A stretch of 64,000 nt of DNA, from positions 86,924,001 through 86,988,000 of the forward strand of contig OZ231127.1 of the NCBI GenBank assembly GCA_965153355.1. Direction: 5' to 3'. A program made the translations under genes and the position numbers. Source of the stretch: Flaccisagitta enflata. Taxonomy: Eukaryota; Chaetognatha; Sagittoidea; Aphragmophora. Below are positions 45,184-57,180 of this stretch, piece by piece. A model generated the notes under the pieces. It had not been told where the DNA came from, made no database searches, and worked only from the letters and a program-made list of their open reading frames with translations. Each line of letters begins with the position of its first letter. The stretch's first letter is position 1.

Positions 45184-45945
45184 CACAGCCATCAAACTCA
45201 ACTGAAAAAAAGTACTAAGCAATTGTGTCCCAATGCTTCATTTCCATAATCTGAAATCAATTTTTCCTTAAAGAGCATTGATTGATGTTTTTTGTTGCAA
45301 AATTTCGTTGGTCTAGGTCAAATAATTTTCATTCAATATCAGTTTGAAGTATGAGCAGTTTTAAGGGTAAAATATAGGGAAAATGCTGTTTGGCAAGGTA
45401 GAACCTCTTTAAATTGGTCTCATTTCTAAACAGCTTGAGCTACAGATGCCAGATTGGTCTCAAATGAAAGATAATTTAATATATTTTTTTGCTATCAAAA
45501 AGAGGAAGACGGTCTTGAACCTATTTGTCATAATTTTGATTGAAAAATCTACAATCAATGGAATTTTGTCCAAAAAATCAATTTCAAGGCCATGAAACTT
45601 GCTCTGAATGCCAATTCATTAACCAATCAAGCAAATATGAAAAACTACATCAAATTATCTTTCATTTGAGACCAATCTGGCATTTGTAGCTCCAACGGTT
45701 TAGAAATAAGAGCATTTCAAAGAAAAACACTCTTGTAAGCAATCTTTCAATTTTGTTTTAGCTGGAAATAGCAAAATTACTTCAAATTGAGGCTGTAGAC
45801 AATTTATTTACCCTAGACCAATGAAATTTTGACACAAAAAACGTCAAACATAGTACTTAAAGAGAAAATCAATTTCAGATCATGAAAATGAAGCATTGGG
45901 ACACAATAGCTTAATACTTTTTTTCAGTTGAGATTGATGACCCTG
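45184..45945. mobile_element. MITE inside the 29-bp satellite, TA duplication
   Basis: Left TA-CACAGCCATCAAACTCAAC, right reversed TA-CAGGGTCATCAATCTCAAC. Both continue into TGAAAAAAAGTAyTAAGC and TGTGTCCCAATGCTTCATTT. Removing the element and one TA restores GACAGATATTGGAGAAT, a normal satellite junction. Two well-preserved internal modules face each other (45417-45483 reverse, 45650-45722 forward). Confidence 0.93.
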
Positions 45946-47448
45946 TATTGGAGAATCGTGGATTGTGTGACAGACATTTGGAGGATTTTGAGTTGTTTGA
46001 CAGTTGGAGAATTTTGGGTTGTGTCACAGATATTCGGATAATTTGGGGTTCTGTGACAGACGATTGGAAAATTCTGGGTTGTAAGACAGACATTGGAGAA
46101 TTTTAGGTTATGTGACAGACATAAGAGAATTTTGGGTTGTGTGACAGACATTAGAAAATTCTGGGTTGTGTGATAGACATAAAAGAATTTTCGGTTTTGT
46201 GACAGACACTTGGAGAATTTTGAGTTGTGTGACAGATATTGGATAATTCTGGGTTGTGTGACAGACACTCGGAGAATTTTGAGTTGTGTGACAGACATTG
46301 GAGAATTTTGGGTTGTGTGACAGACATAGGAGAAATCTGGATAGCGTGACAGACATGGGGGAAAACTAGGTGGTGTGACAGACATTTGGAGAATACTGGG
46401 TGGTGTGACAGACATTCAGAGAAAACAGGGTGGTGTGACAGACATTTGAGAATTTTTAGTTGTGTGACAGACATTGGAGAATCTTGGATTGTTCAACAGA
46501 TACTGGAGGATTTGGGGTTGTGTGACAGACAAAGGATAACTTTGGGTTGTATGACAGACATCGGAAAATCTTGGGTTGTGTGACAGACATCTGAGAATCT
46601 TGGGTTGTGTGACAGACATCGGAGAATTTTGGGATGTGTGACAGGTATCGGAGAATCGTGGGGTGTGTGACAGACACCAGAGAATCTTGGGTTGTGTGAC
46701 AAACATCGGAGAATCTTGAGTTGTGTGACAGACATCTGAGAATCTTAGGCTGTGTGACAGACATTGGAGAATTTTGGGTTGTGTGACAGACATCAGATGA
46801 TTTTTGTAGGTGTTATAGAATTTTGAGTTGTATGACTGACATTGGAGATTCTTGGGTTGTGTGACAGACATTGGACTATCTGGGGTGGTGTGACAGACAT
46901 TGGAGAATTTTGGATTGTGTGACAGACATTGGAGAATCTTGGGTTGTGTGACAGACATAGGAGAATCTGGGGTTGTGTGACAGACATCTGAGAATTTTGG
47001 GTTGTATGACAGACATTGGAGAATCTTGGGTTGTGCGACAGACATAAGAAAATCTGGGGTAGTGTGACAGACATGGGAGAATTTTGGGTTGTGTGACAGA
47101 CATTGGAGAATCTTGGGATGTGTGAGAGACATCCAAAAATTTTCGGTTGTGTGACAGACATCAGAGAATTTTGGTTATGTGACAGACATCAGAGAATCTT
47201 GGGCTGTGTGACAGACATCAGAAAATTTTCGGTTGTGTGACAGACATCGGAGAATCTTGGATTGTGTGACAGACATCGGAGAATCTTGGATTGTCTGACA
47301 GACATTGGAGATTCTGAGGTTGTATGACAGACATTGGAGAATTTTGGGTTATGTGACAGACATTGGAGAATCTTAGGCTGTGTGACAGACATCGGAGAAT
47401 TTTAGATTGTGTGCCAGACATTGGAGAATTTTGGGTTGTGGGACAGAC

Positions 47449-48440
47449 TTAGGAGAATCTTAGGCTGTGTGACAGAAATTGAAAAATTTCAGTTTGTGTG
47501 TCAGACATTGGAGAATCTTGTATTTTGCGACAGACATCAGAGAATTTTGGGTTGTGTGACAGACAATGGAGAATCTTTGGTTGTTTGACAGACATTGGAG
47601 AATTTTGGGTTGTGTGACAGACATCAGAGAATCTGGGGTAGTGTGACAGAAATTGGAAAATTTTGGGTCGTGTGACAGACATTGGAGAATCTTGGGCTGT
47701 GTGACAGACATCCAAAAATTTTGGGTTGTGTGACAGACATTGGAGAATTTTGGGTTATGTGACAGACATTGGAGAATCTTGGGCTGTGTGACAGACATCG
47801 GAGAATTTTGGGTTGTGTGACAGACATCGGAGAATCTTGGGTTGTGTGACAGACATAGGAGAATCTTGGGTTGTGTGACAGACATCGGAGAATTTTGGGT
47901 TGTGTGACAGACATTGGAGAATTTTGGGTTGTGTGACAGACTTAGGAGAATCTTAGGCTGTGTGACATAAATTGAAAAATTTCAGGTTGTGTGACAGACA
48001 TTGGAGAATCTTGTATTGTGTGACAGACATCAGAGAATTTTTGGTTGTGTGACAGACATTGGAGAATCTTTGGTTGTTTGACAGACATCGGAGAATCTGG
48101 GGTAGTGTGACAGAAATTGGAAAATTTTGGGTTGTGTGACAGACATTGGAGAATTTTGGGTTGTGTGACAGACATTGGAGAATCTTGGGCTGTGTGACAG
48201 ACATCCAAAAATTTTGGGTTGTGTGACAGACATTGGAGAATTTTGGGTTATGTGACAAACATTGGAGAATCTTGGGCTGTGCGACAGACATCGGAGTATT
48301 TTGGGTTGTGTGACAGACATCGAAGAATCTTGGGTTGTGTGACGGACATTGGAGAATTTTGGTTTGTGTGACAGACATTAGTGAATTTTGGGTTATGTGA
48401 CAGACATTGGAGAATCTTGGGTTGTGTGACAGATATCAGA
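47449..48440. repeat. 493-bp higher-order duplication in the 29-bp satellite
   Basis: The block from about 47449 recurs at 47942, exactly 17 units later. It shares rare variants such as GACTTAGGAGAATCTTAGGC, AATTGAAAAATTTCAG and CTTTGGTTGTTTGACAG. Confidence 0.85.
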
Positions 48441-49132
48441 GAATCATGGGTTGTGTGACAGATATCGGAGAATCTTGGGTTGTGTGACAGACATTTGAGA
48501 ATCTTAGGTTTTGTGACAGACATTGGAGAATCTTGAGTTGTGTGACAGACATTGGAGAATTTTGAGTTGTGTGACAGACATAGGAGAAATATGGCTAACG
48601 TGACAGACATCGGAGAAAACTGGGTGGTGTGAAGGACATTTGGAGAATACTGGGTGGTGTGACAGACATTCAGAGAAAACTGGGTGGTGTGACAGACATT
48701 TGGAGAACTCTGGGTTGTGTGACAGACATCTGAATATCATAGGTTGTGTGACAGACATTGCATAATCTTGGGTTGTGTGACAGACATTGGAGAATCTCAG
48801 GTTTTGTGACAGACATCGGAGAATCTTGGGTTGTGTGACAGACATTGGAGAATTTTGGGTTGTGTGACAGACACAGGAGAAATCTGGCTAGCGTGACAGA
48901 CATCGGAGAAAACTGGGTGGTGTGACGGACATTCGGAGAATACTGGGTGGTGTGACGGACATTCGGAGAAAACTGGGTGGTGTGACAGACATTTGGAGAA
49001 CTCTGGGTTGTGTGACGGACATTGGAGAATTCTGGGTTCAGTGACAGACATTGGAGATTGCTAGAGTGTGTGACAGACGTATGCACTCACGGAGAAAACT
49101 GTGGAACTTTAGTGTTCCACTATCGTGGAACA

Positions 49133-49375
49133 CAACAAGGCCAAAACCTATAAGTCGCGTGCGAGACATACAGAATGACTTAAAATGACTTTGAATGACT
49201 TTGAATGACTTAGTATACTCTAAAATGACTTAAAATGACTAAAAGAAATAAAATTGATAAAAAAAGCAAAAGTGTGACGGACCGATTGACAGACCGACTG
49301 ACCGACTGACTGACCGACCGACGGACCGACCAACGGACAAAGCGGGGTGCAGTGTCGCGTGCACGCGACTTAAAA
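49133..49375 (+). repeat. CAAGGCC element, copy with period-10 filler
   Basis: AACAAGGCCAAAACCTATAA, GTCGCGTGCGAGACATACAG, then repeated AATGACTTAA-type words (49180-49245), AAAAGTGTGACGGACCGATT, a GACCGACC core and CAAAGCGGGGTGCAGTGTCG, ending in the palindrome GTCGCGTGCACGCGAC... with TTAAAA. It is the forward mate of the reverse copy at 62905. Confidence 0.88.
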
Positions 49376-49559
49376 GCGATGCCGGTTGTACCTTCTCCGA
49401 TCTCACACCAATTTGCCTTCTCGAATTCTCATCGATCGCCTACAAATTTGATATTTTTCTTTCCTTCTTTTCTAAATCAATCAAAGCGTATTTACCATGG
49501 AGAGAATGTCTGTCGACTTCATTTCTTTTTCTGTAATCTTTCTTTTTTGTACCTTTTTT

Positions 49560-49660
49560 TGGGCAGCGGCCCCAAAGGAGATGAATTCCTGTAGAACACA
49601 GGGGGGACTTTCGTTTGTTCATCCGTTTGTTTGTTCGTTTATTTAACCCCCAATGGGGCC
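49560..49660. repeat. Foldback element end fragment
   Basis: GGGCAGCGGCCCCAAAGGAG, ATGAATTCCTGTAGAACACA, GGGGGGACTTTCGTTTGTTC. Only one arm is present. Confidence 0.7.
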
Positions 49661-49979
49661 TCACTATATCCCATTGATGTTTTCCTTATGGATACCCAAC
49701 CAGATTGTATTCTTGCCGACATACTTTTGTTCTAGTTAGTAAGCTTAAATATAACCTACTATAGTAGGTTACATATGATGTATAGGCCATAAAGAAAAAC
49801 CACCACCGGAAGTTTTGTCACAACTCTTGAAAGCCCTACTATTAATTTGTTCAGCCATTCTGGCCTTGTTGTTCTTCTTTGTACAAATTTTCCAATTTGA
49901 AAGAAAGAAAGATCGATCGATAAAATAGAAATGACGGGCAATCATCACTCGTCTGGGAGATGCAATGGGAAGCCTCTGA

Positions 49980-50305
49980 GCCTCCAGGGGAGTAGTTGTT
50001 CACGCTATACTACAACAACTCTGTTATATTATTCATCTTTTTTCAATTAGCAAGAACATCATATCCAAGGGGTTGTTGTATACGCTAATACACGACAACT
50101 GTTGAACAATACATCCATTCCAGTTAGCGTGAACAACACCTCCATGGGGGTAATTGTTCATGCTTCCACACAACATCTCAGTAAAATCACCCATCCTTTT
50201 CTAATTAGCATGAACGATGTCTCCAAGGAAGTTTTTGTTCATGCTTCTACACAACAACTCTTTTAAATCATTCATCCTTTTCTAATTAGCATGAACAACT
50301 TCTTG
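49980..50305. repeat. About 85-bp tandem repeat with internal inverted pair, about four units
   Basis: Units carry GTTGTTCACGCTATAC or TTTGTTCATGCTTCTAC, then ACACAACAACTC, TTCATCCTTTTCTAATTAGC and AGCATGAACAAC. GTTGTTCATGCT and AGCATGAACAAC are inverted, so each unit can fold. Confidence 0.78.
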
Positions 50306-50798
50306 ATTATTCCAGATCGAGGCAGATGGTCGATTTTTCTTCTCACTTTTCTTTTTCATAAATAAGGTTGACTCTTAATCTTTCATCTTCTCGAAAATAT
50401 CGCGAAAGCTTCATGTTATGTATTTTTGTTCTCAAAAGTCAGTTCGTTTTGACCCTCAATATCTCGGAGAAAAAGCTGAAGAACATCTTGGACAAAAAAA
50501 GAAGAAAAATTCCAAGTATTACTGGTCGGCAAAAAAAAAAAAAACAAAAAAAAAAAAAAAAACAGGATTTCCTCATTTCGCTTGACTTAATTAATGGCAC
50601 CACAATAATTAAACAACAAAAAAGAAGAAAGAGAGAAAACAAAAGTAGCGGGGCGATCAAGCAACAATGTTGGTCTTGGAAGTCGAAATTTCATATTTTG
50701 CTATCAAACTCGTCGTGCAGTCAAAGCAGGAAAAAAAAAAACAGGCCATCGAATGATAAAGCGACTGAAAGATGCGACTTACTTGCTGTCGGTAAAAG

Positions 50799-51250
50799 AA
50801 CGAGGCCGGATACACGGCTACCGAAGTCGCGTGCGGGTGTGAAGGGGCCATATTTGATAGCACTACACTGACCGACCGACCGAGCGACCGGCCAACCAAC
50901 TGACCCACGGACAAAGCGGATTGTAGAGTACGTCTGTCAGAGTGCCCAGAAAAGCCAAAATTCTACTTTACCCAGCAAAAATATTTTTCCTTGGCAAAAA
51001 TGCTTTCAAATGAGCCATTGCGCGATTTTCAAATCAATCAGGAACCATCTTTAGGGTGACTTTGAAGTTTCCATAGATTTGTATGAGCGAGACAAACTTG
51101 CATACTAGAAGAATAGATTCCAATGATGATCCAATGTAAACTTCAACCTCACCCTAAAGATGGCTGCTAAGGAAAAATATTTTTGCCAGGCGAAGTATAA
51201 TTTTGGCTTTTCTAGGCACTCTGACAGATGTATTGTAGAGTCGCGTGCAG
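50799..51250 (+). repeat. CAAGGCC element, complete copy split by a foldback insertion
   Basis: GAGGCCGGATACACGGCTAC, CGAAGTCGCGTGCGGGTGTG, AGGGGCCATATTTGATAG, GACCGACCGACCGAGCGACC and GACAAAGCGGATTGTAGAGT, then an insertion. After it the copy resumes as ATTGTAGAGTCGCGTGCAG and stops before the second half of the palindrome. Confidence 0.87.
50930..51231. mobile_element. Foldback MITE, 10-bp duplication ATTGTAGAGT (Mutator-like?)
   Basis: ATTGTAGAGT at 50920-50929 is repeated at 51232-51241. The arms begin ACrTCTGTCAGAGTGCCnAG and continue AAAAGCCAAAATT, GCAAAAATATTTTTCCTT; a CTTTAGGGTGA pair lies further in. At 302 bp it is nearly all inverted repeat. A 9-11 bp duplication is typical of Mutator-like elements; the assignment is inference. 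Confidence 0.85.
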
Positions 51251-51531
51251 AAGGAAAAGAAGAAAAGAAAACAGCAAAAAAAAGAAAGAAGAGAAAAAAA
51301 AATGAAAAGAAAAACAAAATAAGGAGTAAAAAATCACAAGTTATGTAATATTGATTAACCATGACGTGGATATAAGGTATGAATGGAACCAAATGTGAAT
51401 CATGATTCGTTTGGTCCAAAGGTTTTCCAGGTGGGAAATGGTTTACAGAAATGGTTATGACCGATGAATGAAATGGAATCCTGTCTCCTCTGTCAGGCGT
51501 CATAAATTGGAATCGTTGGTTTCCATCGTGA

Positions 51532-52985
51532 CTACCAAGGCTACACTGACGCTACTGCTACGTCCGGTGTCACTGCTGCCACCTAACTGCCGCTACCACT
51601 GCCGCTACCACTGCCGCCATCATCTTTGAATGTGTCACTACCAAGGCTACACTGACACTACTGCTGCGTCCGCTGTCACTGCTGCCACCTAACTGCCGCT
51701 ACCACTGCCGCTACCACTGCCGCCATCATCTTTGAATGTGTCACTACTAAGGCAAATTGACGCTACTGCTGTGTCCGCTGTCACTGCTGTCACCTAACTG
51801 CCGCTACCACTGCCGCCATCATCTTTGAATGTGTCACTACCAAGGCTACACTGACGCTACTGCTGCGTCCGCTGTCACTGCTGCCACCTAACTGCCGCTA
51901 CCACTGCCGCTACTACTGCCGCCATCATCTTTGAAAATGTCACTACCAAGGCTACACTGACGCTACTGCTGCGTCCACTGTCACTGCTGCCACCTAACTG
52001 CCACTACCACCGCCGCTACCACTGCCGCCATCATCTTTGAAAATGTCACTACCAAGGCTACACTGACACTACTGCTGCATCCGCTGTCACTGCTGCCACC
52101 TAAATGCCGCTACCACTGCCGCTACTACTGCCGCCATCATCTTTGAATGTGTCACTACCAAGGCTACACTGACGCTACTGCTCCGTCCGCTGTCACTGCT
52201 GCCACCTAACTGCCGCTACCACTGCCGCTACCACTGCCACCATCATCTTTGAATATGTCACTACTAAGGCTACACTGACACTACTGCTCTGTCCGCTGTC
52301 ACTGCTGCCACCTAACTGCAGCTACCACTGCCGCTACCACTGCCACCATCATCTTTGAATGTGTCACTACCAAGGCTACACTGACGCTACTGCTGCGTCC
52401 GCTATCACTGCTGCCACCTTACTGCCGCTACCTCTGCTGCTACCACTGCCACCATCATCTTTGAATGTGTCACTACCAAGGTTACACTGACGCTACTGCT
52501 GCCTCCGCTGTCACTGCTGCCACCTAACTGCCGCTACCACTGCCGCTACCACTGCCGCCATCATCTTTGAATGTGTCACTACCAAGGCTACACTGACGCT
52601 ACTGCTCCGTCCGCTGTCACTGCTGCCACCTAACTGCCGCTACCACTGCCGCTACCACTGCCACCATCATCTTTGAATATGTCACTACTAAGGCTACACT
52701 GACACTACTGCTCTGTCCGCTGTCACTGCTGCCACCTAACTGCAGCTACCACTGCCGCTACCACTGCCACCATCATCTTTGAATGTGTCACTACCAAGGC
52801 TACACTGACGCTACTGCTGCGTCCGCTATCACTGCTGCCACCTTACTGCCGCTACCTCTGCTGCTACCACTGCCACCATCATCTTTGAATGTGTCACTAC
52901 CAAGGCTACAGTGACACTACTGCTACGTCCGCTGTCACTGCTGCCACCTAACTGCCACCTCCACTGCCGCCATCATCGTTGAATG
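51532..52985. repeat. 106-bp minisatellite, about 14 units
   Basis: The unit runs GTCACTACCAAGGCTACACT, GACGCTACTGCTGCGTCCGC, TGTCACTGCTGCCACCTAAC, TGCCGCTACCACTGCCGCTA and CCATCATCTTTGAATGT. Loss of one CCGCTACCACTG sub-repeat gives 93-bp units. A 424-bp (four-unit) block at 52181 recurs at 52605 with shared variants (GCTCCGTCCGC, CTACTAAGG, GCTCTGTCCGC). Confidence 0.94.
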
Positions 52986-53224
52986 TGTCACTGCAGTTGC
53001 CAATGCTATTGGCCCATTCGTCGTCGTCGCTAATCGTTTGCCGCATGTCTGTGAACATGAAGCTTAATGGTAATCATTCCCTTATTTGCACGGCCCATGG
53101 GCAAAGCTCATTTCATGCGGTGGTCTATGACTCCCCCCTGTATGTATTAATGATGAAACTCTCCTCGACCTCAATATAAAAAATTATATCATTACAATGT
53201 TTTGGGCAAAATGAAAAATGCACG

Positions 53225-53547
53225 GACTGTCACCATCACCATCACCATCACCATCACCATCACCATCACCATCACCATCACCGTCACCGTCACCATCATC
53301 ACCATCACCATCACCATCACCATCACCATCACCATCACCATCACCATTACCATTACCATCACCATCAACATCACCATCACCATCACCATCACCATCACCA
53401 TCACCATCACCATCACCATCACCATCACCATCACCATTACCATCAACATCACCATTACCATCAACATCAACATGAACATCACCATCACCATCACCATCAC
53501 CATCACCATCACCATCACCATCACCATCACCATCACCTTCACCATCG
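53225..53547. repeat. (ACCATC)n hexanucleotide array, about 320 bp
   Basis: CACCAT repeats with ATTACC, AACATC and GTCACC variants. Thr-Ile, Ser-Pro, Met-Val and Asp-Gly frames are artefacts. Confidence 0.97.
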
Positions 53548-53704
53548 CCACCGTTTTTGCCGCGCGGTTGCCTCATGACTGCTCCTTTTCTGCGAAATAT
53601 TCGAGAATTCATGACTGGCAACATTATGAATTGGTTTTGATGGTGTGATAGCCTGATGGGACCCAGTAGCGATGGGATTGGAAAGAAGAGAAAGGGCATG
53701 AAAA

Positions 53705-54245
53705 GGGAATAGTCGCAAAAGCGTTAGATGGTCAGCGGTACCCTTTGCCCCTTTGTGAGTTAATGTGGGTGGGAGGTTGTTTGAGGGGCAGCGGCCCCGA
53801 AGAAACAGATGACCTATGCTGTTTTTATTGCAGCTGGGATTTGAGCCTCGAGGCTAGGATTTGAGCCTTGAGACTAGGATTTGAGCCTTGAGACTGGGAT
53901 TTGAGCCTCAAGACTGGGATTTGAGCCTCAAGACTGGGATTTGAGCCGTGAGACTGGAATTTGAGCCTCGAGACTGAAATTTGAGCCACGAGACTGAAAT
54001 TTGAGCCTTGAGACTGGAATTTGAGCCTAGATATTGGGATTTCAGCCAAGAGATTTGGATTTGAGCCTTGAGACTGGGATTTGAGCTTTGAGACTGGGAT
54101 TTGAGCCTCAAGACTGGGATTTCAGCCTCGAGAGTCGAGACCAGGATTCCAGCGGGGGAGGGGGGTACAATGAAGGAAAAGGAGAAATTTCCCCATGTGT
54201 GAAAGCATAGGTCATTGGCCCCTTCGGGGCCGCTGCCCAAAAGGG
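53705..54245. repeat. Foldback-family element, copy 9, single-direction array of 20-bp units
   Basis: GTCGCAAAAGCGTTAGATGG, TCAGCGGTACC and GGGCAGCGGCCCCGAAGAAA open it. About fifteen units GGGATTTGAGCCTCGAGACT follow in one direction only (53830-54140), then GGAGAAATTTCCCCATGTGT and GGCCCCTTCGGGGCCGCTGC. The inverted second array seen in other copies is absent. Confidence 0.85.
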
Positions 54246-54664
54246 CGATGGTGGTGGTAAATGGGAAGGGTTGGTAAGGGAAAATGTGATTGGTATGGGC
54301 AACCGTGTTTGGTAAGGGATGATGTGATTGGTAAGGGAAAGTGTGACTGGTAAGACGTGGAAAAGGCAATGATCTGAGTGAAAGAACGATTACAAGGCAC
54401 AGTCCAAAAAATAAAACGAACTACGTAATGAACAACAAAAGGGACTGGGAAGGGGAAATCGTGGAGTAAAAGGGTATGACTAAGACTTAGTGAGGAAAAC
54501 ATTTTAAGTATTTGAAGCAAAGCCATAGGGAACTCAACGAAAATCCACAATACAAGAATAAGTAATTAGGGAAAGGACAATCATAGAAGTAAATGAATAT
54601 GGGAAGGGTGGAAAAATGGACAGAGGAGGAAAAGGGCATTTTTTTTCGCATGAGAATGAAGATA

Positions 54665-55261
54665 ACAGGGTGTGCAAAATTATCCGGATTTGGCAGTTTA
54701 TTTTCTTAAAAACCCTGCAGAAAAAATGATTTTTGAATGCATGAGGGGTAAAAATGAAAAAGTATCCTTTTTTAGCATTTAAAACCAAAATTCACAAAGA
54801 ATAAAAAAGTCAGAAAAAAAAAACTTTTCAGGTAAATTGGATTCAGATAAAACACTCCATAAAAAAATTTATAAAAAAACCTGAAATACTGATGTTAGTT
54901 TTTCTTACCAGTTATGCCAAGTTTATTTGCTTTTGTGAGCTCCATTGTTGTTGATTTAACTTACCTCCTCCAGCATAGTGTGTGTCAGGCTAAGAAAATC
55001 ATTATGGAATAGTTACAAATATAAGAATCTATGATTTTGTAACCTATCTTGCCTATGAAATAAAATCCTGTCAAAATCAAAATCTTTGCTTCAAATCATT
55101 TAACTCCCATAGTGACAAGGGACTTAAAAAAGACCTACAATCAATTCTAGCTTCCAGTATGACCAGCTGGATTACTCTGGCTCAAATTTCATAATGCTGG
55201 GTCATTTTTAAATATAGTTTTCTTTCTTTGGAGCAAGTCCGGATAATTTTGCACACCCTGT
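54665..55261. mobile_element. Mariner-type MITE, TIR ACAGGGTGTGCAAAATTATC, TA duplication
   Basis: Both ends read TA-ACAGGGTGTGCAAAATTA, then TCCGGA (right reversed). Length 597 bp, AT-rich, no transposase. The surrounding GGGAAAGG-type purine-rich sequence resumes after it. Confidence 0.93.
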
Positions 55262-55661
55262 TAGGAATTGAGAAAGGGTCAAAAATGAGAGTAAATGATT
55301 GAGAATACGAATGGAAAGGTCAGTGATTAAATAAAGGAATGAGAGAGACAAACGAGGAGATGTAATGTAATTTATTCAAGATTATCTGATACATTTAGAG
55401 CCATACATAATTCTATATGGATAGCTCAAAAAGGTTTGAATACTTATTTCTATTTTGGTCCATTTGGGATAGAGAGATAGAAATGAAAACAACAGTAAAC
55501 AAATGGAAGGGGAATTGGAACAAGGGAAGGTGAAAATGAAATAGTGATCGTTGGGAAATCATAACGAGAGTAAGACTGGGTCAAATACAGAAATGAGAGA
55601 AAGAAAAAACCGACGAAAAGAAGGGAAAGGGTGGGTCACGGAAAAGGAAACAAAGGATTAA

Positions 55662-56523
55662 GGGGGCGTTTCTAGTCACAAACAATCGTGTTTTAAACCT
55701 GCCACTCGGTCGCTCGCTACGTTTGTTCGCTCGCACCGCTCACTCCGCTCACTCGCTCCGCAGCACTCCCCTTCGCTATGCTTGCTTCACTCGCTCGCTC
55801 TGTTCACAGGCTTGCTTACTCACTTCGCTCACTCCCTCATGGGACAGTTGAAATTCTTAAATATACCATCTTGGCCATAAATATAAGCACAGCTTTAAAG
55901 TGTCATAACTTGCTCAATTTTAATCGCAGAGGGATGATTTTTTTTTCAAAATTTGCATCTTCGAAAAATCTATCAAATGAGACCAAGCTGGTTCCTGTAT
56001 CTGTATTCGTTTAAAAATGAGAGCCAAATGAATAAAACATTTGCCTTTTGCAAGTGTGGTTGGGCAAATTTTTCTTAGTTTATAGATTATGGTGCACTGT
56101 GACACTGCGCCAAATATACTGTACGATTGACGAGTTAACCTCGTCCAGGGTTAGCCCACATCAATTTGGATCTTAATCTAATTGAGAACTCAAAGATTCA
56201 AACAAAAAACCTGCAAAAACAGGGGAAAACAACATGCAAAGCAGGGCTGAAATGAATTGCATAAACGGTTTGAAACAATATAATTCCAGAGTACCTCCAG
56301 TCTCTCTATGAGTCAATGCCAAAGTGAATGCGGGCAGTGGTGGATGCCCAACATGGTTATACTAAATATTAGATACAGTCTGATATGTTTGCTGCTCACT
56401 GATAGTCTATAAATCAACTTATACACCTACTGTGCTTATATTTATGGCCAAGATGGTATGTACACACTGTTATCGCGTGTCACGGGAGGGAACGCGTTTT
56501 TGGCGCTCACTAGAAACACGCCC
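55662..56523. mobile_element. PIF/Harbinger-like MITE, CGCTC-rich family copy C, TAA duplication, split by another MITE
   Basis: TAA-GGGGGCGTTTCTAGTCAC at the left and CACTAGAAACACGCCC-TAA at the right. The interior has GGTCGCTCGCTACGTTTGTT, CGCTCGCACCGCTCACTCCG and CTCATGGGACAGTTGAAATT. After removing the nested element the copy is about 270 bp and collinear with 41041-41282. Confidence 0.9.
55866..56456. mobile_element. MITE with TIR CCATCTTGGCCATAAATATA, TA duplication, nested in a PIF-like MITE
   Basis: TA-CCATCTTGGCCATAAATATA then AGCACAG at the left is an exact mirror of the right end. Length 591 bp. One internal module at about 55958-56028 (ATCAAATGAGACCAAGCTGG, TTCGTTTAAAAATGAGAG). 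Confidence 0.93.
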
Positions 56524-56836
56524 TAAGGAGGGTAGATGGGAATTTGAAGGATAGGCACCGAGAGGGATTCCGTCGAATGTTCGAATAAAAAAAGATTTAT
56601 AATATCACGATGGTAGCTGGAGGTAGAAAGTGATATTCAGTTATTACGAGACACATGACTTTGCATCAAGAGGGTCGGCAAAAAGGAAAAAAAATGAAAC
56701 TTATGACTGCAATAAAATGGTAAAAATGCGGATATAATGAACGACATATATTCCGTTTTGACCAGGATTTCAGTCAAGGAAGTCGTGAAGGGTAAAAAAG
56801 AGATAAAATGGGGAGGAAATGTGCGCAATAAAACCC

Positions 56837-56841
<5 letters not shown>

Positions 56842-56880
<39 letters not shown>
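56842..56880. repeat. Short (AG)n microsatellite
   Basis: About 38 bp of AG followed by TATAAGTATATATATA. Confidence 0.9.
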
Positions 56881-56883
<3 letters not shown>

Positions 56884-56984
56884 AAGTATATATATACGTG
56901 TAACATGATAACCTGGTGTAAAGGGGCTGAGCTGCTTGTAAGTGTCCTGCTTACAGAGTTGCTTGCGAATTGCAATTATGCTTG

Positions 56985-57180
56985 GGCTTGTTTCTTTTCA
57001 CAGCTAACTGCGTTCTTAATGAGCCACTTGTTCGCTGGCTCCGTTCGCTCACTTGCAATGCTTGCTCCGTTCGCTCACTTGCAATGCTTACTCAATTTGT
57101 TCGCTACACTTTCTTTGCTCGTTCACTCAGTTCACGGGCTGGCACACTCCCTTCGCTCAATTCCTTGTGAGACAGTGGTG
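56985..57180. mobile_element. CGCTC-rich family, diverged copy D
   Basis: GAGCCACTTGTTCGCTGGCT, CCGTTCGCTCACTTGCAATG (twice), GGCTGGCACACTCCCTTCGC and TTGTGAGACAGTGGTGGAG follow the order of copies A-C. The terminal GTTTCTAG repeats are lost. Confidence 0.6.

Larger units (their letters stand above)
44930..49085. repeat. 29-bp satellite, about 115 units, split by a MITE
   Basis: The unit is GTGTGACAGACATTGG then AGAATCTTGGGTT. About 9 units precede and about 105 follow the inserted MITE at 45184-45945. Because 29 is not a multiple of three and the unit lacks minus-strand stops, all three minus frames stay open and encode one 29-residue repeat (MSVTQPKILQCLSHNPRFSN, then VCHTTQNSP). There is no start context, splice site or unique flanking domain, so it is not called a gene. 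Confidence 0.95.

Noticed and set aside
44930-49085. CRISPR-like array
   Set aside because: The 29-bp units follow one another without spacers, and the context is eukaryotic; it is a plain tandem satellite.
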